Assembly: GCA_003241055.1 (NCBI GenBank)
Contig: QFOD01000010.1
Coordinates: 62,001-126,000, forward strand
DNA length: 64,000 nucleotides
Reading direction: 5' to 3'
DNA from: Roseateles depolymerans
Lineage (GTDB): Bacteria > Pseudomonadota > Gammaproteobacteria > Burkholderiales > Burkholderiaceae_C
The number at the start of each line of letters is the position of its first letter. Position 1 is the first letter of the stretch. Shown here piece after piece: positions 19,437 through 28,473 of the stretch. Under the pieces are notes generated by a model that made no database searches, had not been told where the DNA came from, and was given only the letters and a program-made list of their open reading frames with translations. The position numbers and the translations under genes are program-made.

Positions 19437-19955
19437 ATGAGTGGACTCACGACCCTGGGCATCGCGCACACCGCGATCGCCGTCGTCGCCGTGGCGGCCG
19501 GTGCCGCCGATCTGCTGCGCCACCGGCGCATTGCACTCTCCGGCGGCCTGGGCCAGCTGTACTTCTGGGCCACGGTGCTGACCTGCCTGACCGGCTTCGG
19601 CATCTTCCAGCACGGCGGCTTCGGCAAGCCCCACATGCTGGGTATCTTCACGCTGCTCGTGCTGGCCGCCGTGCAGCTGGGCGCGCGCACGACGGCCCTG
19701 GGCCGCGCCGCGCCCTATGTGACGACGCTGGGCCTGTCCTTCAGCTTCTTCCTGCACTGGATTCCCGGCCTGACCGAGACCTTCACCCGCGTGCCGGTGG
19801 AGGCGCCGCTGTTCAGCGGGCCGGAAGACCCTGCCCTGCAGCAGGCCGTGGGCCTGCTGTTCCTGGTCTTCCTCGTCGGCGCAGCCCTGCAGTGGCGCAT
19901 GTTGCTCGCAGAGCTGCGTGGCGCGGCGCCGCTGGGGGCTGCGGCCGCGCGCTGA
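19437..19955 (+). CDS. Unknown integral membrane protein
   Basis: 172 residues, not recognised. The ATG at 19437 is preferred over an upstream start at 19383 because GGGAG lies 9 bases before it and a hydrophobic helix follows at once. Four to five membrane helices are visible: around residues 5-25, 35-57, 67-85, 95-118 and 140-160, with the loop between the first two carrying LRHRRIALSGGLGQLYF. A conserved-looking FQHGGFGKPHMLG holds two His. It is divergent from phaC and convergent with the efflux operon. No function is proposed. Confidence 0.7.
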   Translation: MSGLTTLGIAHTAIAVVAVAAGAADLLRHRRIALSGGLGQLYFWATVLTCLTGFGIFQHGGFGKPHMLGIFTLLVLAAVQLGARTTALGRAAPYVTTLGLSFSFFLHWIPGLTETFTRVPVEAPLFSGPEDPALQQAVGLLFLVFLVGAALQWRMLLAELRGAAPLGAAAAR

Positions 19956-20006
19956 GCTGGCTCAAGACCCGACCCCGCCCAGGGTCGGGTCCGGGCCCTG
20001 GCCCGC

Positions 20007-21416
20007 TCAGGCCCAGCCGCCGCCCAGAGCGCGGATCAGCCCCACCGTGAACTGGTACTGCGCGGCCTGCACCTGCAGCGCGCTGCGGCGGTTGCGCAGT
20101 TCGCTGCGGCGGGCGTCCAGCAGGTCCAGCTGGCTGATGAAGCCGTTGCGGTAGCGCGAGTCCGACAGCGCGGTGGCACGCACGGCGGCCTGCACCGCCT
20201 CACCCTGCACCTGGGCCTGGCGGGCCAGCAGCTGCAGGCCGGACAGCGAATCCTCCACCTCGCGCATCGCCTGCAGCAGCTGCTGGCGGTAGCCGGCCAT
20301 GGCCAGCTCCAGCCCGGCCTTGGCGCTGTCCACGCCGGATTGGCGACGGCCGCCGTCGAACAGCGGCAGCGACAGCAGCGCGTCCACGCTCCAGGCCCGT
20401 GCCGACCACTTGAACACGTCGCTCAACTCGGTGGAGGCATAGCCGCCGTTCGCGGTCAGCGCGAGGCTGGGGAACCAGGCCGCCTGGGCCACGCCCACGC
20501 GCGCCTGAGCGGCGAGCAGGCTGCGCTGCGCGGCCGCCACGTCGGGGCGGCGCGCCAGCATGGCGCTGGGCAGGCCGCCGGGAACGGCCGGCAGCGCCGC
20601 CAGCTCGGGCCGTTCGGCCAGCCGGAAGGAAGAGGCGGTTTCGCCCAGCAGCACGGCCAGCGCGTTCTCCAGCTCGGCCCGGCGGCGGTCCAGCGCGATG
20701 GCCTCGGCTTCGGTGGCCGCCACCTCGGACTGCACGCGCGCCAGATCCAGCTCGGCGACGTCGCCGGCCTGGAAGCGCCGCTCGGTCAGCGCCAGCGTCT
20801 CGCGGTAGGCGGCGACGGTGTCGCGCACCAGGCGGCGCTCCTGGTCGGCAAAGCGCAGCGACAGATAGGTCTGGGCCACATCGGCCTGCACGATCAGCCG
20901 GGTGCTCTGCAGCAGCGCCTCACGCGCCTGGGCGTCCAGCGAGGCGGCCTGGCTGGCCAGCGAGAGCCGGCCGCTGACATCCAGCTCCCAGCTCAGCGTG
21001 GCGCCCGCGTTGTAGAGCCCGCTGGCCGCCGTGCTGCTGCCCAGCCCCAGGGCCGACTGCGTGCCGCGCGCGCCGCCGGCGCTGACGCCCAGCTGCGGCA
21101 GGCGGTCGGCGTCGGCACTGCGCAGCAGCGCCCTCGCCTGCGCCAGCCGTGCGGCGGCGGATTGCAGGTCGGTGTTGCTGACCAGTGCCCGGCGCTCCAG
21201 CGCATTGAGTTCGGCATCGCCGAACACGGCCCACCAGTCGCCGCGCGGCTCCGCGTCGGCGGGCGGCACCACGGCCCAGCGGCCGTCGGCCACGGCCTGC
21301 GGGCCAGCCTTGTAGACCTCGGGCGTGGCCGGCACCGCGCTGCGGTCCAGCGGCGGCGGCGTCGCGCAGCCGGCCAGCACCAGCGCGGCCAGCAGCGTCG
21401 TCATCATCGTCTTCAT
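20007..21416 (-). CDS. RND efflux outer-membrane lipoprotein (NodT/OprM family)
   Basis: 469 residues. The N-terminus MKTMMTTLLAALVLAGC is a lipoprotein signal with lipidated Cys17. It carries the repeated outer-membrane efflux domain, with long helices such as AAARLAQARALLRSADADR and the mirrored second half, and the typical RRPDVAAAQRSLLAAQARVG motif near residue 290. It forms the TolC-like trimeric channel of the pump. It is the last gene of the operon hydrolase-adaptor-pump-channel, 15 bp after the pump gene. Confidence 0.94.
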   Translation of the reverse strand: MKTMMTTLLAALVLAGCATPPPLDRSAVPATPEVYKAGPQAVADGRWAVVPPADAEPRGDWWAVFGDAELNALERRALVSNTDLQSAAARLAQARALLRSADADRLPQLGVSAGGARGTQSALGLGSSTAASGLYNAGATLSWELDVSGRLSLASQAASLDAQAREALLQSTRLIVQADVAQTYLSLRFADQERRLVRDTVAAYRETLALTERRFQAGDVAELDLARVQSEVAATEAEAIALDRRRAELENALAVLLGETASSFRLAERPELAALPAVPGGLPSAMLARRPDVAAAQRSLLAAQARVGVAQAAWFPSLALTANGGYASTELSDVFKWSARAWSVDALLSLPLFDGGRRQSGVDSAKAGLELAMAGYRQQLLQAMREVEDSLSGLQLLARQAQVQGEAVQAAVRATALSDSRYRNGFISQLDLLDARRSELRNRRSALQVQAAQYQFTVGLIRALGGGWA

Positions 21417-21431
21417 GACTGCAATTCCTCG

Positions 21432-24400
21432 TTATTCGTGGTCATGGCGCGGGGCGGACGGCAGAGGCCGTGCGTCGCCGCCAAAGGAATGGCCGGCGCC
21501 CTGCTCGGGCTGGGCGATGGCCTCCAGGTGGGGCACCTCGCCGTGCAGCTTGAGCGGGCGGTTGCCGCTCAGGCGGCGCATCAGCACGTAGAACACCGGC
21601 GTCAGGAACAGGCCGAAGGCCGTCACGCCGATCATCCCGGCGAACACCGCGACGCCCATCGCGTTACGCATCTCGGCACCGGCGCCATGCGCCAGCACCA
21701 GCGGCAGCACACCCATCACGAAGGCCATGGAGGTCATCAGGATGGGGCGCAGCCGCAGCCGGCTGGCCTCGATCGCGGCCTGCAGCGGCGTGCGTCCGGC
21801 GAATTCGAGCTCGCGGGCGAACTCCACGATCAGGATGGCGTTCTTGGCACTGAGGCCCACCAGCACGATCAGCCCGATCTGCGTGAACACGTTGTTGTCG
21901 CCGTGGCTCAGCCACACGCCGGTCATCGCGGCCAGCAGGCCCATGGGCACGATCAGGATGATGGCCACCGGCAGCGCCAGGCTTTCGTACTGCGCGGCCA
22001 GCACCAGGAAGACCAGCAGGATGGCCAGCGGGAACACCCAGATCGCGGAGTTGCCGGCCAGGATCTCCTGGTAGGTCAGCTCGGTCCACTCATAGCCGAT
22101 GCCGGGCGGCAGCGTCTCGGCGGCAATGCGGTTGATCGCATCCTGCGCCTGGCCGGTCGAGTAGCCCGGGGCGGCGCCGCCGTTGATGTCGGCCGACAGG
22201 AAGCCGTTGTAGCGCATCGCACGCTCGGGGCCGAAGCTGGGCTCGACCTTCATCAGCGCGGACAGCGGCACCATCTCGCCGGAGGCCGAACGCACCTTGA
22301 GCTGGCCGATGTCCTCGGCGCGGGCGCGGAAGGCCGCATCCGCCTGCACCCGCACGGTGTAGGTGCGGCCGAACTTGTTGAAGTCGTTCACATACAGGCT
22401 GCCCAGGTAGATCTGCATGGTGTCGAACACGTCCGTCACCGCCACGCCCAGCTGGCGCGCCTTGGTGCGGTCCAGGTTGGCGAACAGCTGCGGCACGTTG
22501 ACCTGGTAGCTGGTGAACAGACCGGCCAGCTCGGGCGCCTTGGCCGCCTTGGCCATGAAGGCCTTGGTCGCCTGGTCCAGCGCCTCGTAGCCCAGGCCGC
22601 CACGGTCCTCCAGCTGCAGCTTGAAGCCGCCGGTCGTGCCCAGGCCCTGCACCGGCGGAGGCGGGAACATCACGACGAAGGCGTCCTCGATCGCGCCGTA
22701 CTGCTGGTTGAGCTTGGCCGCGATCTCGCCGGCCGACAGGCCCTTGCCGGTGCGCTTGTCGAAGTCGTCCAGCGTCGCGAACACGATGCCGGAGTTGGCG
22801 CTGTTGGTGAAGCCGTTGATGGACAGGCCAGGGAAGGCCACGGCGTGGGTCACGCCCGGGGTCTTCAGCGTGATGTCGCTCATGCGGCGGATCACGTCTT
22901 CGGTGCGGTCCAGCGTGGCGCCGTCGGGCAGCTGGGCGAAGCCGATCAGGTACTGCTTGTCCTGGCCGGGCACGAAGCCGCTGGGCACGGCCTTGAACAG
23001 GCCGGCCGTCAGCGCCACCAGGCCGCCGTAGACCACCAGCATCAGCAGCTTGCGCGAGATCGCCTGCTTGACGCCACCGCTGTAGGCCTTGGCGCCGCGG
23101 TTGAACAGGCGGTTGAAGCCGGCGAAGAAGCGACCCAGCACCGCATCCATCGCGCGGGTCAGGCCGTCCTTGGGCGCGTCGTGGCCCTTGAGCAGCAGCG
23201 CGGCAAGCGCCGGCGACAGGGTCAGCGAGTTGACCGCCGAGATCACCGTGGAGATCGCGATCGTCAGCGCGAACTGACGATAGAACTGCCCCGTGAGGCC
23301 GCTGATGAAGGCCAGCGGCACGAACACCGCAATCAGCACCAGCGCGATCGCGATGATGGGGCCGCTCACCTCGCGCATCGCGCGGTAGGTGGCGTCGCGC
23401 GGGTTCAGCCCGGCCTCGATGTTGCGCTCGACGTTCTCCACCACCACGATGGCGTCGTCCACCACGATGCCGATGGCCAGCACCAGGCCGAACAGCGACA
23501 GCGCGTTGATGGAGAAGCCGAACAGGTGCATCACGGCAAAGGTGCCGATGATGGAGATGGGCACGGCCAGCAGCGGAATGATGGATGCGCGCCAGGTCTG
23601 CAGGAACAGGATGACGACCAGCACCACCAGCGCCACGGCCTCCAGCAGCGTGTGCACCACCGACTCGATGGACGCACGCACGAACTGCGTGGGGTCGTAG
23701 ACGATCTCGTAGCTCACGCCCTCGGGCATGGACTTCTTCAGCTCCGCCATCGTGGCGCGCACGTTGTTGGAGATGTCGATGGCGTTGGAGCCCGGCGCCT
23801 GGAAGATGGGGATGGCCACGGCGGACTTGTTGTCCAGCAGCGAGCGCAGCGCGTACTGCGCCGCACCCAGCTCGATGCGGCCCAGCTCGCGCAGGCGCGT
23901 CACCTGGCCGCCCGCACCGGTCTTCACGACGATGTCGCCGAACTCTTCCTCGCTCTGCAGACGGCCCTGCGCGTTGATGGGCAGTTGCAGGTCGATGCCG
24001 GTCAGGCCCGGCGATGCGCCGACCACGCCGGCCGCCGCCTGCACGTTCTGCTCGCGGATGGCCTGCACCACGTCATTGGCCGACAGGCCGTGCTCGGCCA
24101 CCTTCTGAGGGTCCAGCCAGACGCGCATGGAGTAGTCGCCCGAGCCGAACAGCTGCACGTCGCCCACGCCCGGGATGCGCGCGAGGCGGTCCTTCACGTT
24201 GAGCACCGCGTAGTTGCGCAGATAGGTCATGTCGTAGCGGTCGTTGGGCGACAGCAGGTGCACGACCATGGTCAGGTCGGGGCTGCTCTTGACCGTGGTC
24301 AGGCCCAGGCGCCGCACCTCCTCGGGCAGGCGCGGCTCGGCCTGCGACACGCGGTTCTGCACCAGCTGCTGGGCCTTGTCCGGGTCGGTGCCCAGCTTGA

Positions 24401-24686
24401 AGGTGACGGTCAGCGTCATCAGGCCGTCAGTGGTGGCCTGGCTGCCCATGTAGAGCATGCCCTCCACGCCGTTGATGGCCTCCTCCAGCGGCGTGGCCAC
24501 GGCCTCGGCGATCACCTTGGGATTGGCGCCGGGGTAGTTGGCGCGCACCACCACCTGCGGCGGCACCACCTCGGGATATTCCGAGATCGGCAGCACGCGC
24601 AGCGCCAGCAGGCCCGCGACGAAGATCAGGACCGACAGCACCCCCGCGAAGATGGGCCGGTCAACGAAGAACTTGGATAGATTCAT
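21432..24686 (-). CDS. RND multidrug efflux pump, HAE1 (AcrB/MexB) family
   Basis: 1084 residues, slightly longer than AcrB (1049), with twelve membrane helices and two large periplasmic loops. The start MNLSKFFVDRPIFAGVLSVL is canonical. The proton-relay residues are present: the Asp pair in GIVVDDAIVVVENVERN near residue 408 and the Lys in GLSAKNAILIVEFA near 945. It exports hydrophobic or amphipathic compounds using the proton gradient. The C-terminus extends beyond the last helix with a His/Glu-containing tail. Encoded between its adaptor and its channel. Confidence 0.96.
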   Translation of the reverse strand: MNLSKFFVDRPIFAGVLSVLIFVAGLLALRVLPISEYPEVVPPQVVVRANYPGANPKVIAEAVATPLEEAINGVEGMLYMGSQATTDGLMTLTVTFKLGTDPDKAQQLVQNRVSQAEPRLPEEVRRLGLTTVKSSPDLTMVVHLLSPNDRYDMTYLRNYAVLNVKDRLARIPGVGDVQLFGSGDYSMRVWLDPQKVAEHGLSANDVVQAIREQNVQAAAGVVGASPGLTGIDLQLPINAQGRLQSEEEFGDIVVKTGAGGQVTRLRELGRIELGAAQYALRSLLDNKSAVAIPIFQAPGSNAIDISNNVRATMAELKKSMPEGVSYEIVYDPTQFVRASIESVVHTLLEAVALVVLVVILFLQTWRASIIPLLAVPISIIGTFAVMHLFGFSINALSLFGLVLAIGIVVDDAIVVVENVERNIEAGLNPRDATYRAMREVSGPIIAIALVLIAVFVPLAFISGLTGQFYRQFALTIAISTVISAVNSLTLSPALAALLLKGHDAPKDGLTRAMDAVLGRFFAGFNRLFNRGAKAYSGGVKQAISRKLLMLVVYGGLVALTAGLFKAVPSGFVPGQDKQYLIGFAQLPDGATLDRTEDVIRRMSDITLKTPGVTHAVAFPGLSINGFTNSANSGIVFATLDDFDKRTGKGLSAGEIAAKLNQQYGAIEDAFVVMFPPPPVQGLGTTGGFKLQLEDRGGLGYEALDQATKAFMAKAAKAPELAGLFTSYQVNVPQLFANLDRTKARQLGVAVTDVFDTMQIYLGSLYVNDFNKFGRTYTVRVQADAAFRARAEDIGQLKVRSASGEMVPLSALMKVEPSFGPERAMRYNGFLSADINGGAAPGYSTGQAQDAINRIAAETLPPGIGYEWTELTYQEILAGNSAIWVFPLAILLVFLVLAAQYESLALPVAIILIVPMGLLAAMTGVWLSHGDNNVFTQIGLIVLVGLSAKNAILIVEFARELEFAGRTPLQAAIEASRLRLRPILMTSMAFVMGVLPLVLAHGAGAEMRNAMGVAVFAGMIGVTAFGLFLTPVFYVLMRRLSGNRPLKLHGEVPHLEAIAQPEQGAGHSFGGDARPLPSAPRHDHE

Positions 24687-24707
24687 GAGAAGTCTCCGGG
24701 TCGGAGA

Positions 24708-25952
24708 TCAGGACTTGTCGGCCTTGCCGGCCGCGCCGGTCTTGGCCTGAAGTTCGGACTTGGCCGTCATGGGCACGATCTGCGGCTGCACCAGCGCCCC
24801 GGGGCGCACGCGCTGCAGGCCGTTGACGACGATGCGCTCGTTGGGCTTGAGACCCTCGGTGACGATCCGCAGGCCATCCACGCTCGCGCCCAGCTGCACC
24901 TCGCGGTAGCTGAGCTTGTTGTCCGCGCCCACCACCATCACGAAGCGCTTGCTCTGGTCGGTGCCGACCGCGCGTTCATTGATGAGCAGCGCCGCACGGT
25001 TCTGCGGCTGGCCCATGCGCACGCGCACGAACTGGCCCGGCATCAGCGCGCCGTCCTTGTTGTCCAGCACCGCGCGCACGCGCACCGTGCCGCTCTTGGC
25101 ATCGACCTGGTTGTCCACCAGCTGCAACCGACCGCCGAAGGGCGTGTCGCCGCTGACGCCGGTGCCGATCTGCACCGGGATGCGCTCGATCTGCTGGCGG
25201 GCCGGCAGCTCGGCCAGCGCACGCGTGACCGTGCCCTCGTCGGCATCGAAGCTCGCGTAGATGGGGCTGACGGAGACCAGCGTCGTCAGCACCGGCGCGC
25301 CGGGGCCGGCGGCCACCAGGTTGCCCGGCGTGACCTCCAGCTTGCCGACACGGCCGGCCACCGGCGCGCGCACCTGGGTGTAGGACAGGTTCAGGCGGGC
25401 CGACTGCAGCGCCGCCTGCGCGGCGCGCAGATTGGCCTGGGCCTCGCTGGCCGCGTTGCTGCGCTCGTCCAGCTCGCGCTGGGCGATGGCGCGCTCGCCA
25501 TACAGGCGGCTGGCACGCTCCGACTCGCTCTTGGTGTAGCTCACGCGCGCTTGTGCAGCCACCACCTGTGCATCGGCGCGGTCCACCTCGGCCTGGTAGG
25601 GCGCGGGGTCTATCGTCACCAGCAGCTCGCCGGCCTTGACCAGCGCGCCCTCGCGGAAATGCACCGACTGCACGGCCCCCGCGACCCGCGAACGCACGTC
25701 CACGCGGTCCACGGCCTCCAGACGGCCGGAGAACTCATTCCAGGCCCCGACCGACTGGCTGACCACCGTGGCCACCGACACCGGCACGGCCGCCGGTGCA
25801 GGCGCCGGCGCATCGGCCTGCACCTGCGGGCTGTGCAGGCCGATGGCCAGCGCCGCAACCACGGCAGCCACGGCGGTCAACGAGGTGGCCGCCAGGGCGA
25901 GGCGACGCGTGCCGCGCTGCGGCGCGGCGGGAGAGAAACGTTCGGAACTCAT
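24708..25952 (-). CDS. RND efflux periplasmic adaptor (membrane fusion protein)
   Basis: 414 residues from the ATG at 25952, fixed by AAGGAG 8 bases upstream; the longer frame to 26096 is the hydrolase gene in another frame. An N-terminal hydrophobic segment (residues 20-42) anchors or exports it; no lipobox Cys is seen. Domains in order: first half of the lipoyl motif (VRSRVAGAVQSVHFREGALV), a coiled-coil hairpin at about 110-190, the second lipoyl half (YTQVRAPVAGRVGKLEVTPGN in outline), a beta-barrel and a membrane-proximal domain. It bridges the pump and the outer channel. Confidence 0.95.
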   Translation of the reverse strand: MSSERFSPAAPQRGTRRLALAATSLTAVAAVVAALAIGLHSPQVQADAPAPAPAAVPVSVATVVSQSVGAWNEFSGRLEAVDRVDVRSRVAGAVQSVHFREGALVKAGELLVTIDPAPYQAEVDRADAQVVAAQARVSYTKSESERASRLYGERAIAQRELDERSNAASEAQANLRAAQAALQSARLNLSYTQVRAPVAGRVGKLEVTPGNLVAAGPGAPVLTTLVSVSPIYASFDADEGTVTRALAELPARQQIERIPVQIGTGVSGDTPFGGRLQLVDNQVDAKSGTVRVRAVLDNKDGALMPGQFVRVRMGQPQNRAALLINERAVGTDQSKRFVMVVGADNKLSYREVQLGASVDGLRIVTEGLKPNERIVVNGLQRVRPGALVQPQIVPMTAKSELQAKTGAAGKADKS

Positions 25953-25977
25953 GGCAATACTCCTTGATGGATTCAGC

Positions 25978-26838
25978 TCAGGCCGGCTGCCAGCTCGGGC
26001 CGGCAGCAGGCAGGAAACGGGACAGGAACTCGGCCAGCCGCTGGCGCAGCACCCGCACCCAGGGCGGCGGTGGCAACAGCGGCGACAGCTGGGCAAGTGG
26101 CTTCATCAGCGCCTCGGGCCAGCCGCTGGGGCCGGGCAGCAGCGCCTGCTGGACGAGCACGCCGGCACGCTTGAGCGCCCGCGCATAGGCCAGTGACTCG
26201 TCGCGCATCGGGTCGTCCTCGGTGCTCACCACCAGCGCGGGCGCCACACCCGAAAGCCGGCTGGCACGGGCCGGGGAGGCATAGGGGTGATCGCCGCCCT
26301 CGCACTCGCCCAGGTAGGCGCGCCAGCCCTGGGCCCAGCGGCAGGAGGCGTCCGCCGTCTCGGCGTCGCGCAGCGAGGCGGTGGCCAGGCAAGGGTCCAG
26401 CATCGGGCCGATCAGGATCTGGCCGGCCAGCCGGCCGTGCCCCTGGTCACGGGCCATCAGCGCCAACGCGGCGGCGAGGTTGCCGCCGGCCTCCTCGCCC
26501 GCCACGAGCAGCGGGCTGTGCTTGCTGGCCAGGCGGCCACGACGCTGGAACAGGCTGTGCAGCAGCCCATCCAGCGACTTCAACGCGGCCGGGAAGATCT
26601 GGCCCTGGCCCTTGGGGTAGTCCGCATCGACGACCACCGCGCCGGCCTCGGCCAGCAGCCGCGACACCAGCTCGCCGCTGCCCAGATCCCCGCCGGTGAA
26701 CGAGCCGGCATGCAGGTGCAGCACCAGCGGCGCCGCTGCATGTCGGGTCGCGCCCTGGTAGATGCGCACCGGCAGGCTCTGGCCGCTGGCGAGGGGCACG
26801 ATCTCGTCGCGGCAGGACGTGAGCGGCAAGGCTTCCAT
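25978..26838 (-). CDS. Alpha/beta-hydrolase fold protein lacking its catalytic residues
   Basis: 286 residues from the ATG at 26838. The overall order matches the hormone-sensitive-lipase family of esterases. However, the oxyanion motif HGGG is HAGS, the nucleophile elbow normally GDSAGG is GEEAGG (Ser replaced by Glu, codons GAG GAG), and the C-terminal HGF is changed to SGW in GPSGWPEAL. Only the acidic DDPMRDESLAYARALK region is kept. So esterase activity is very unlikely; a binding, scaffold or sensing role is possible. It is the first gene of the RND operon, 25 bp before the adaptor gene. The tail after residue 235 is Pro-rich. Confidence 0.85.
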   Translation of the reverse strand: MEALPLTSCRDEIVPLASGQSLPVRIYQGATRHAAAPLVLHLHAGSFTGGDLGSGELVSRLLAEAGAVVVDADYPKGQGQIFPAALKSLDGLLHSLFQRRGRLASKHSPLLVAGEEAGGNLAAALALMARDQGHGRLAGQILIGPMLDPCLATASLRDAETADASCRWAQGWRAYLGECEGGDHPYASPARASRLSGVAPALVVSTEDDPMRDESLAYARALKRAGVLVQQALLPGPSGWPEALMKPLAQLSPLLPPPPWVRVLRQRLAEFLSRFLPAAGPSWQPA

Positions 26839-26939
26839 GTTCAAAGGCCTGCTGACACACGGAGCAGGCGGCTATGTTGCAATGCAGCGAAATTTAGGGA
26901 TATGCCTCGCGCAGATAAACAGCGGCCGGCGTGCAGCAA

Positions 26940-26957
26940 TGTTTCGATGACGAAACA
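26940..26957. promoter_or_regulatory. LysR-type operator candidate
   Basis: TGTTTCG (26940-26946), spacer ATGA, CGAAACA (26951-26957): perfect 7-bp arms. It lies 54 bp before the LysR ATG and 102 bp before the hydrolase start in the divergent gap (26839-27011), where LysR-type regulators usually bind. Confidence 0.55.
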
Positions 26958-27011
26958 ATGGCGGTGGCAGCATTCGGGTCCGGCCCGAGCCGGCAGCAAC
27001 AGGAGTCACCC

Positions 27012-28079
27012 ATGGACAAGCTCAACGCAATGCAGGCCTTCGCGCGCGTGGTCGAGACCGGCACCTTCACCAAGGCCGCGGAATCCATGGACCTGCCCAA
27101 GGCCGCGGTGACCCGGTTGATCCAGTCGCTGGAGGACCATCTCAAGGTCAAGCTGCTCAACCGCACGACCCGCCGCGTCAGCGTCACGCCCGACGGCGCG
27201 GCCTACTACGAGCGGGTGGTGCGGCTGCTGTCGGACATCGAGGAGCTGGAGGGCTCGGTCTCCACCGCGCGGGCCGCGCCGCGCGGGCGCATCCGGGTGG
27301 ATGTGGCCTCGTCGGTCGCCCGCGTGCTGCTGATCCCGGCGCTGCCGGAGTTCTATGCCCGCCACCCGGACATCCAGATCGACCTGGGTGTGTCTGACCG
27401 GCCGGTGGACCTGATCAGCGACAACGTGGACTGCGTGGTGCGCGGCGGTGAGATCACCGACCAGTCACTGGTGGCCCGCCGCGTCGGCTCACTGGGCTTT
27501 GGCTGCGCGGCCTCGCCCGAATACCTGCGCCGCCACGGCATGCCGCAGCATCCGCTGGACCTGGAATCCGACGGCCACCGGGTGGTGAGCTACTTCTCCG
27601 CCCGCACCGGCAAGCACTACCCCTTCGATTTCAGCAAGAACGGCCAGCGCTACGAGATCTACGGCCGCTACCAGCTCTCGGTCAACGACGGCAACGCCTT
27701 CATCACCGCGGGGCTGACCGGTCTGGGCGTGATCCAGGCGCCCTACTTCATTCTGAAGCCCCTGGTGGACAGCGGCGAGCTGCAGTCCTTCCTGTGCGAC
27801 TGGGAGGTCGACCCGGTCCCCATCTACGTGGTCTACCCACCCAACCGCCACCTGGGCACCAAGCTGCGCGTGTTCGTGGACTGGGTGGCCGAGCTGTTCG
27901 AGCGCCACGGCCAGTGGCAACGCCAGCTGATCGCGCAGTGCGAGGCCAAGACAGAAGCCGCCACCGTGGCCCAGATGGCCCGCGACACGACCGATCGCCT
28001 GCTGGCGGCGTCGCTGAGCGAGGTGGTGGACTCACCCGCCAGAGAACAGCAAGACCCGACCCCGGTTACCTCCGGTTGA
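27012..28079 (+). CDS. LysR-family transcriptional regulator
   Basis: 355 residues from the ATG at 27012, fixed by AGGAG 7-11 bases upstream. The helix-turn-helix is at residues 2-60 (MQAFARVVETGTFTKAAESM and LIQSLEDHLKVKLLNRTTR). The effector domain starts GRIRVDVASSVARVLLIPAL near residue 95 and is of the CrgA/AaeR-like subgroup with YFSARTGKHYPF. The tail (residues 300-355) extends about 40 residues beyond usual length and is rich in Ala/Glu/Gln. Divergent from the RND operon, its probable target. Confidence 0.93.
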   Translation: MDKLNAMQAFARVVETGTFTKAAESMDLPKAAVTRLIQSLEDHLKVKLLNRTTRRVSVTPDGAAYYERVVRLLSDIEELEGSVSTARAAPRGRIRVDVASSVARVLLIPALPEFYARHPDIQIDLGVSDRPVDLISDNVDCVVRGGEITDQSLVARRVGSLGFGCAASPEYLRRHGMPQHPLDLESDGHRVVSYFSARTGKHYPFDFSKNGQRYEIYGRYQLSVNDGNAFITAGLTGLGVIQAPYFILKPLVDSGELQSFLCDWEVDPVPIYVVYPPNRHLGTKLRVFVDWVAELFERHGQWQRQLIAQCEAKTEAATVAQMARDTTDRLLAASLSEVVDSPAREQQDPTPVTSG

Positions 28080-28148
28080 CACCCCGCGTTGCCGCATCGC
28101 GTCGGCACGCTCCCACTGCTCGCCCGCACACTCACTTTCGGCAGGACG

Positions 28149-28180
28149 AAAAAAAACCGCCAGCTTTCGCTGGCGGTTTC
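28149..28180 (-). terminator. Intrinsic terminator after the tRNA genes
   Basis: On the minus strand an 11-bp stem (AAACCGCCAGC with GCTGGCGGTTT), a GAAA tetraloop, and a run of eight T. It lies 8 bases after the CCA end of the first tRNA and ends the tRNA transcript. It also faces the LysR gene 3' end. Confidence 0.92.
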
Positions 28181-28187
28181 TCGTGTC

Positions 28188-28264
28188 TGGTGCGGCTGGC
28201 AGGATTCGAACCCACGACCCCTTGGTTCGTAGCCAAGTACTCTATCCAACTGAGCTACAGCCGC
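28188..28264 (-). tRNA. tRNA-Arg (ACG)
   Basis: 77 nt with an encoded CCA end. Minus-strand cloverleaf: acceptor GCGGCTG/CAGCCGC, D-stem GCTC/GAGT, anticodon stem-loop CTTGG-CTACGAA-CCAAG with anticodon ACG, and T-loop GGTTCGAATCC. A34 is expected to be edited to inosine by TadA to read CGU, CGC and CGA. Identical to the copy at 28329-28405. Confidence 0.97.
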
Positions 28265-28328
28265 AAAACTCTTTCACGATGAGGCGAGGGTTAACAAGCG
28301 TTGGAAGAACTTGTGACCCCTCGTATTC

Positions 28329-28405
28329 TGGTGCGGCTGGCAGGATTCGAACCCACGACCCCTTGGTTCGTAGCCAAGTACTCTATCCAACTGAGCTACA
28401 GCCGC
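28329..28405 (-). tRNA. tRNA-Arg (ACG), second copy
   Basis: 77 nt, base for base the same as the copy 64 bp downstream. Being nearest the promoter, it is transcribed first. The spacer 28265-28328 is unlike the tRNA and holds no other gene. Confidence 0.97.
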
Positions 28406-28416
28406 TGAAGCCTTGC

Positions 28417-28446
28417 AGTATAACCAGTTTTTAGCTGGCCTCGCAA
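28417..28446 (-). promoter_or_regulatory. Promoter of the tRNA-Arg pair
   Basis: Minus strand: -35 TTGCGA (28441-28446), 18-bp spacer, -10 TATACT (28417-28422), then 11 bases to the first tRNA base. A good sigma-70 match located just after the hemY stop codon. Confidence 0.75.
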
Positions 28447-28473
28447 GTTTTCTGCCGTTTTTTCAAACCAGCT

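Noticed and set aside
20340..24680. A 1446-codon open frame on the plus strand
   Set aside because: It is antisense to the channel and RND pump genes and is His/Gln/Arg/Ala-rich, as expected from reading high-GC coding DNA backwards. No domain is recognisable.
25978..26838. Treating the efflux-linked hydrolase as a pseudogene
   Set aside because: The frame is intact with normal length and codon use; only the catalytic residues are changed, so a retained non-enzymatic role is more likely.
28188..28405. Repeat pair that could look like a CRISPR or att duplication
   Set aside because: Each 77-bp unit folds as a full tRNA-Arg and there are only two; no integrase gene is near.
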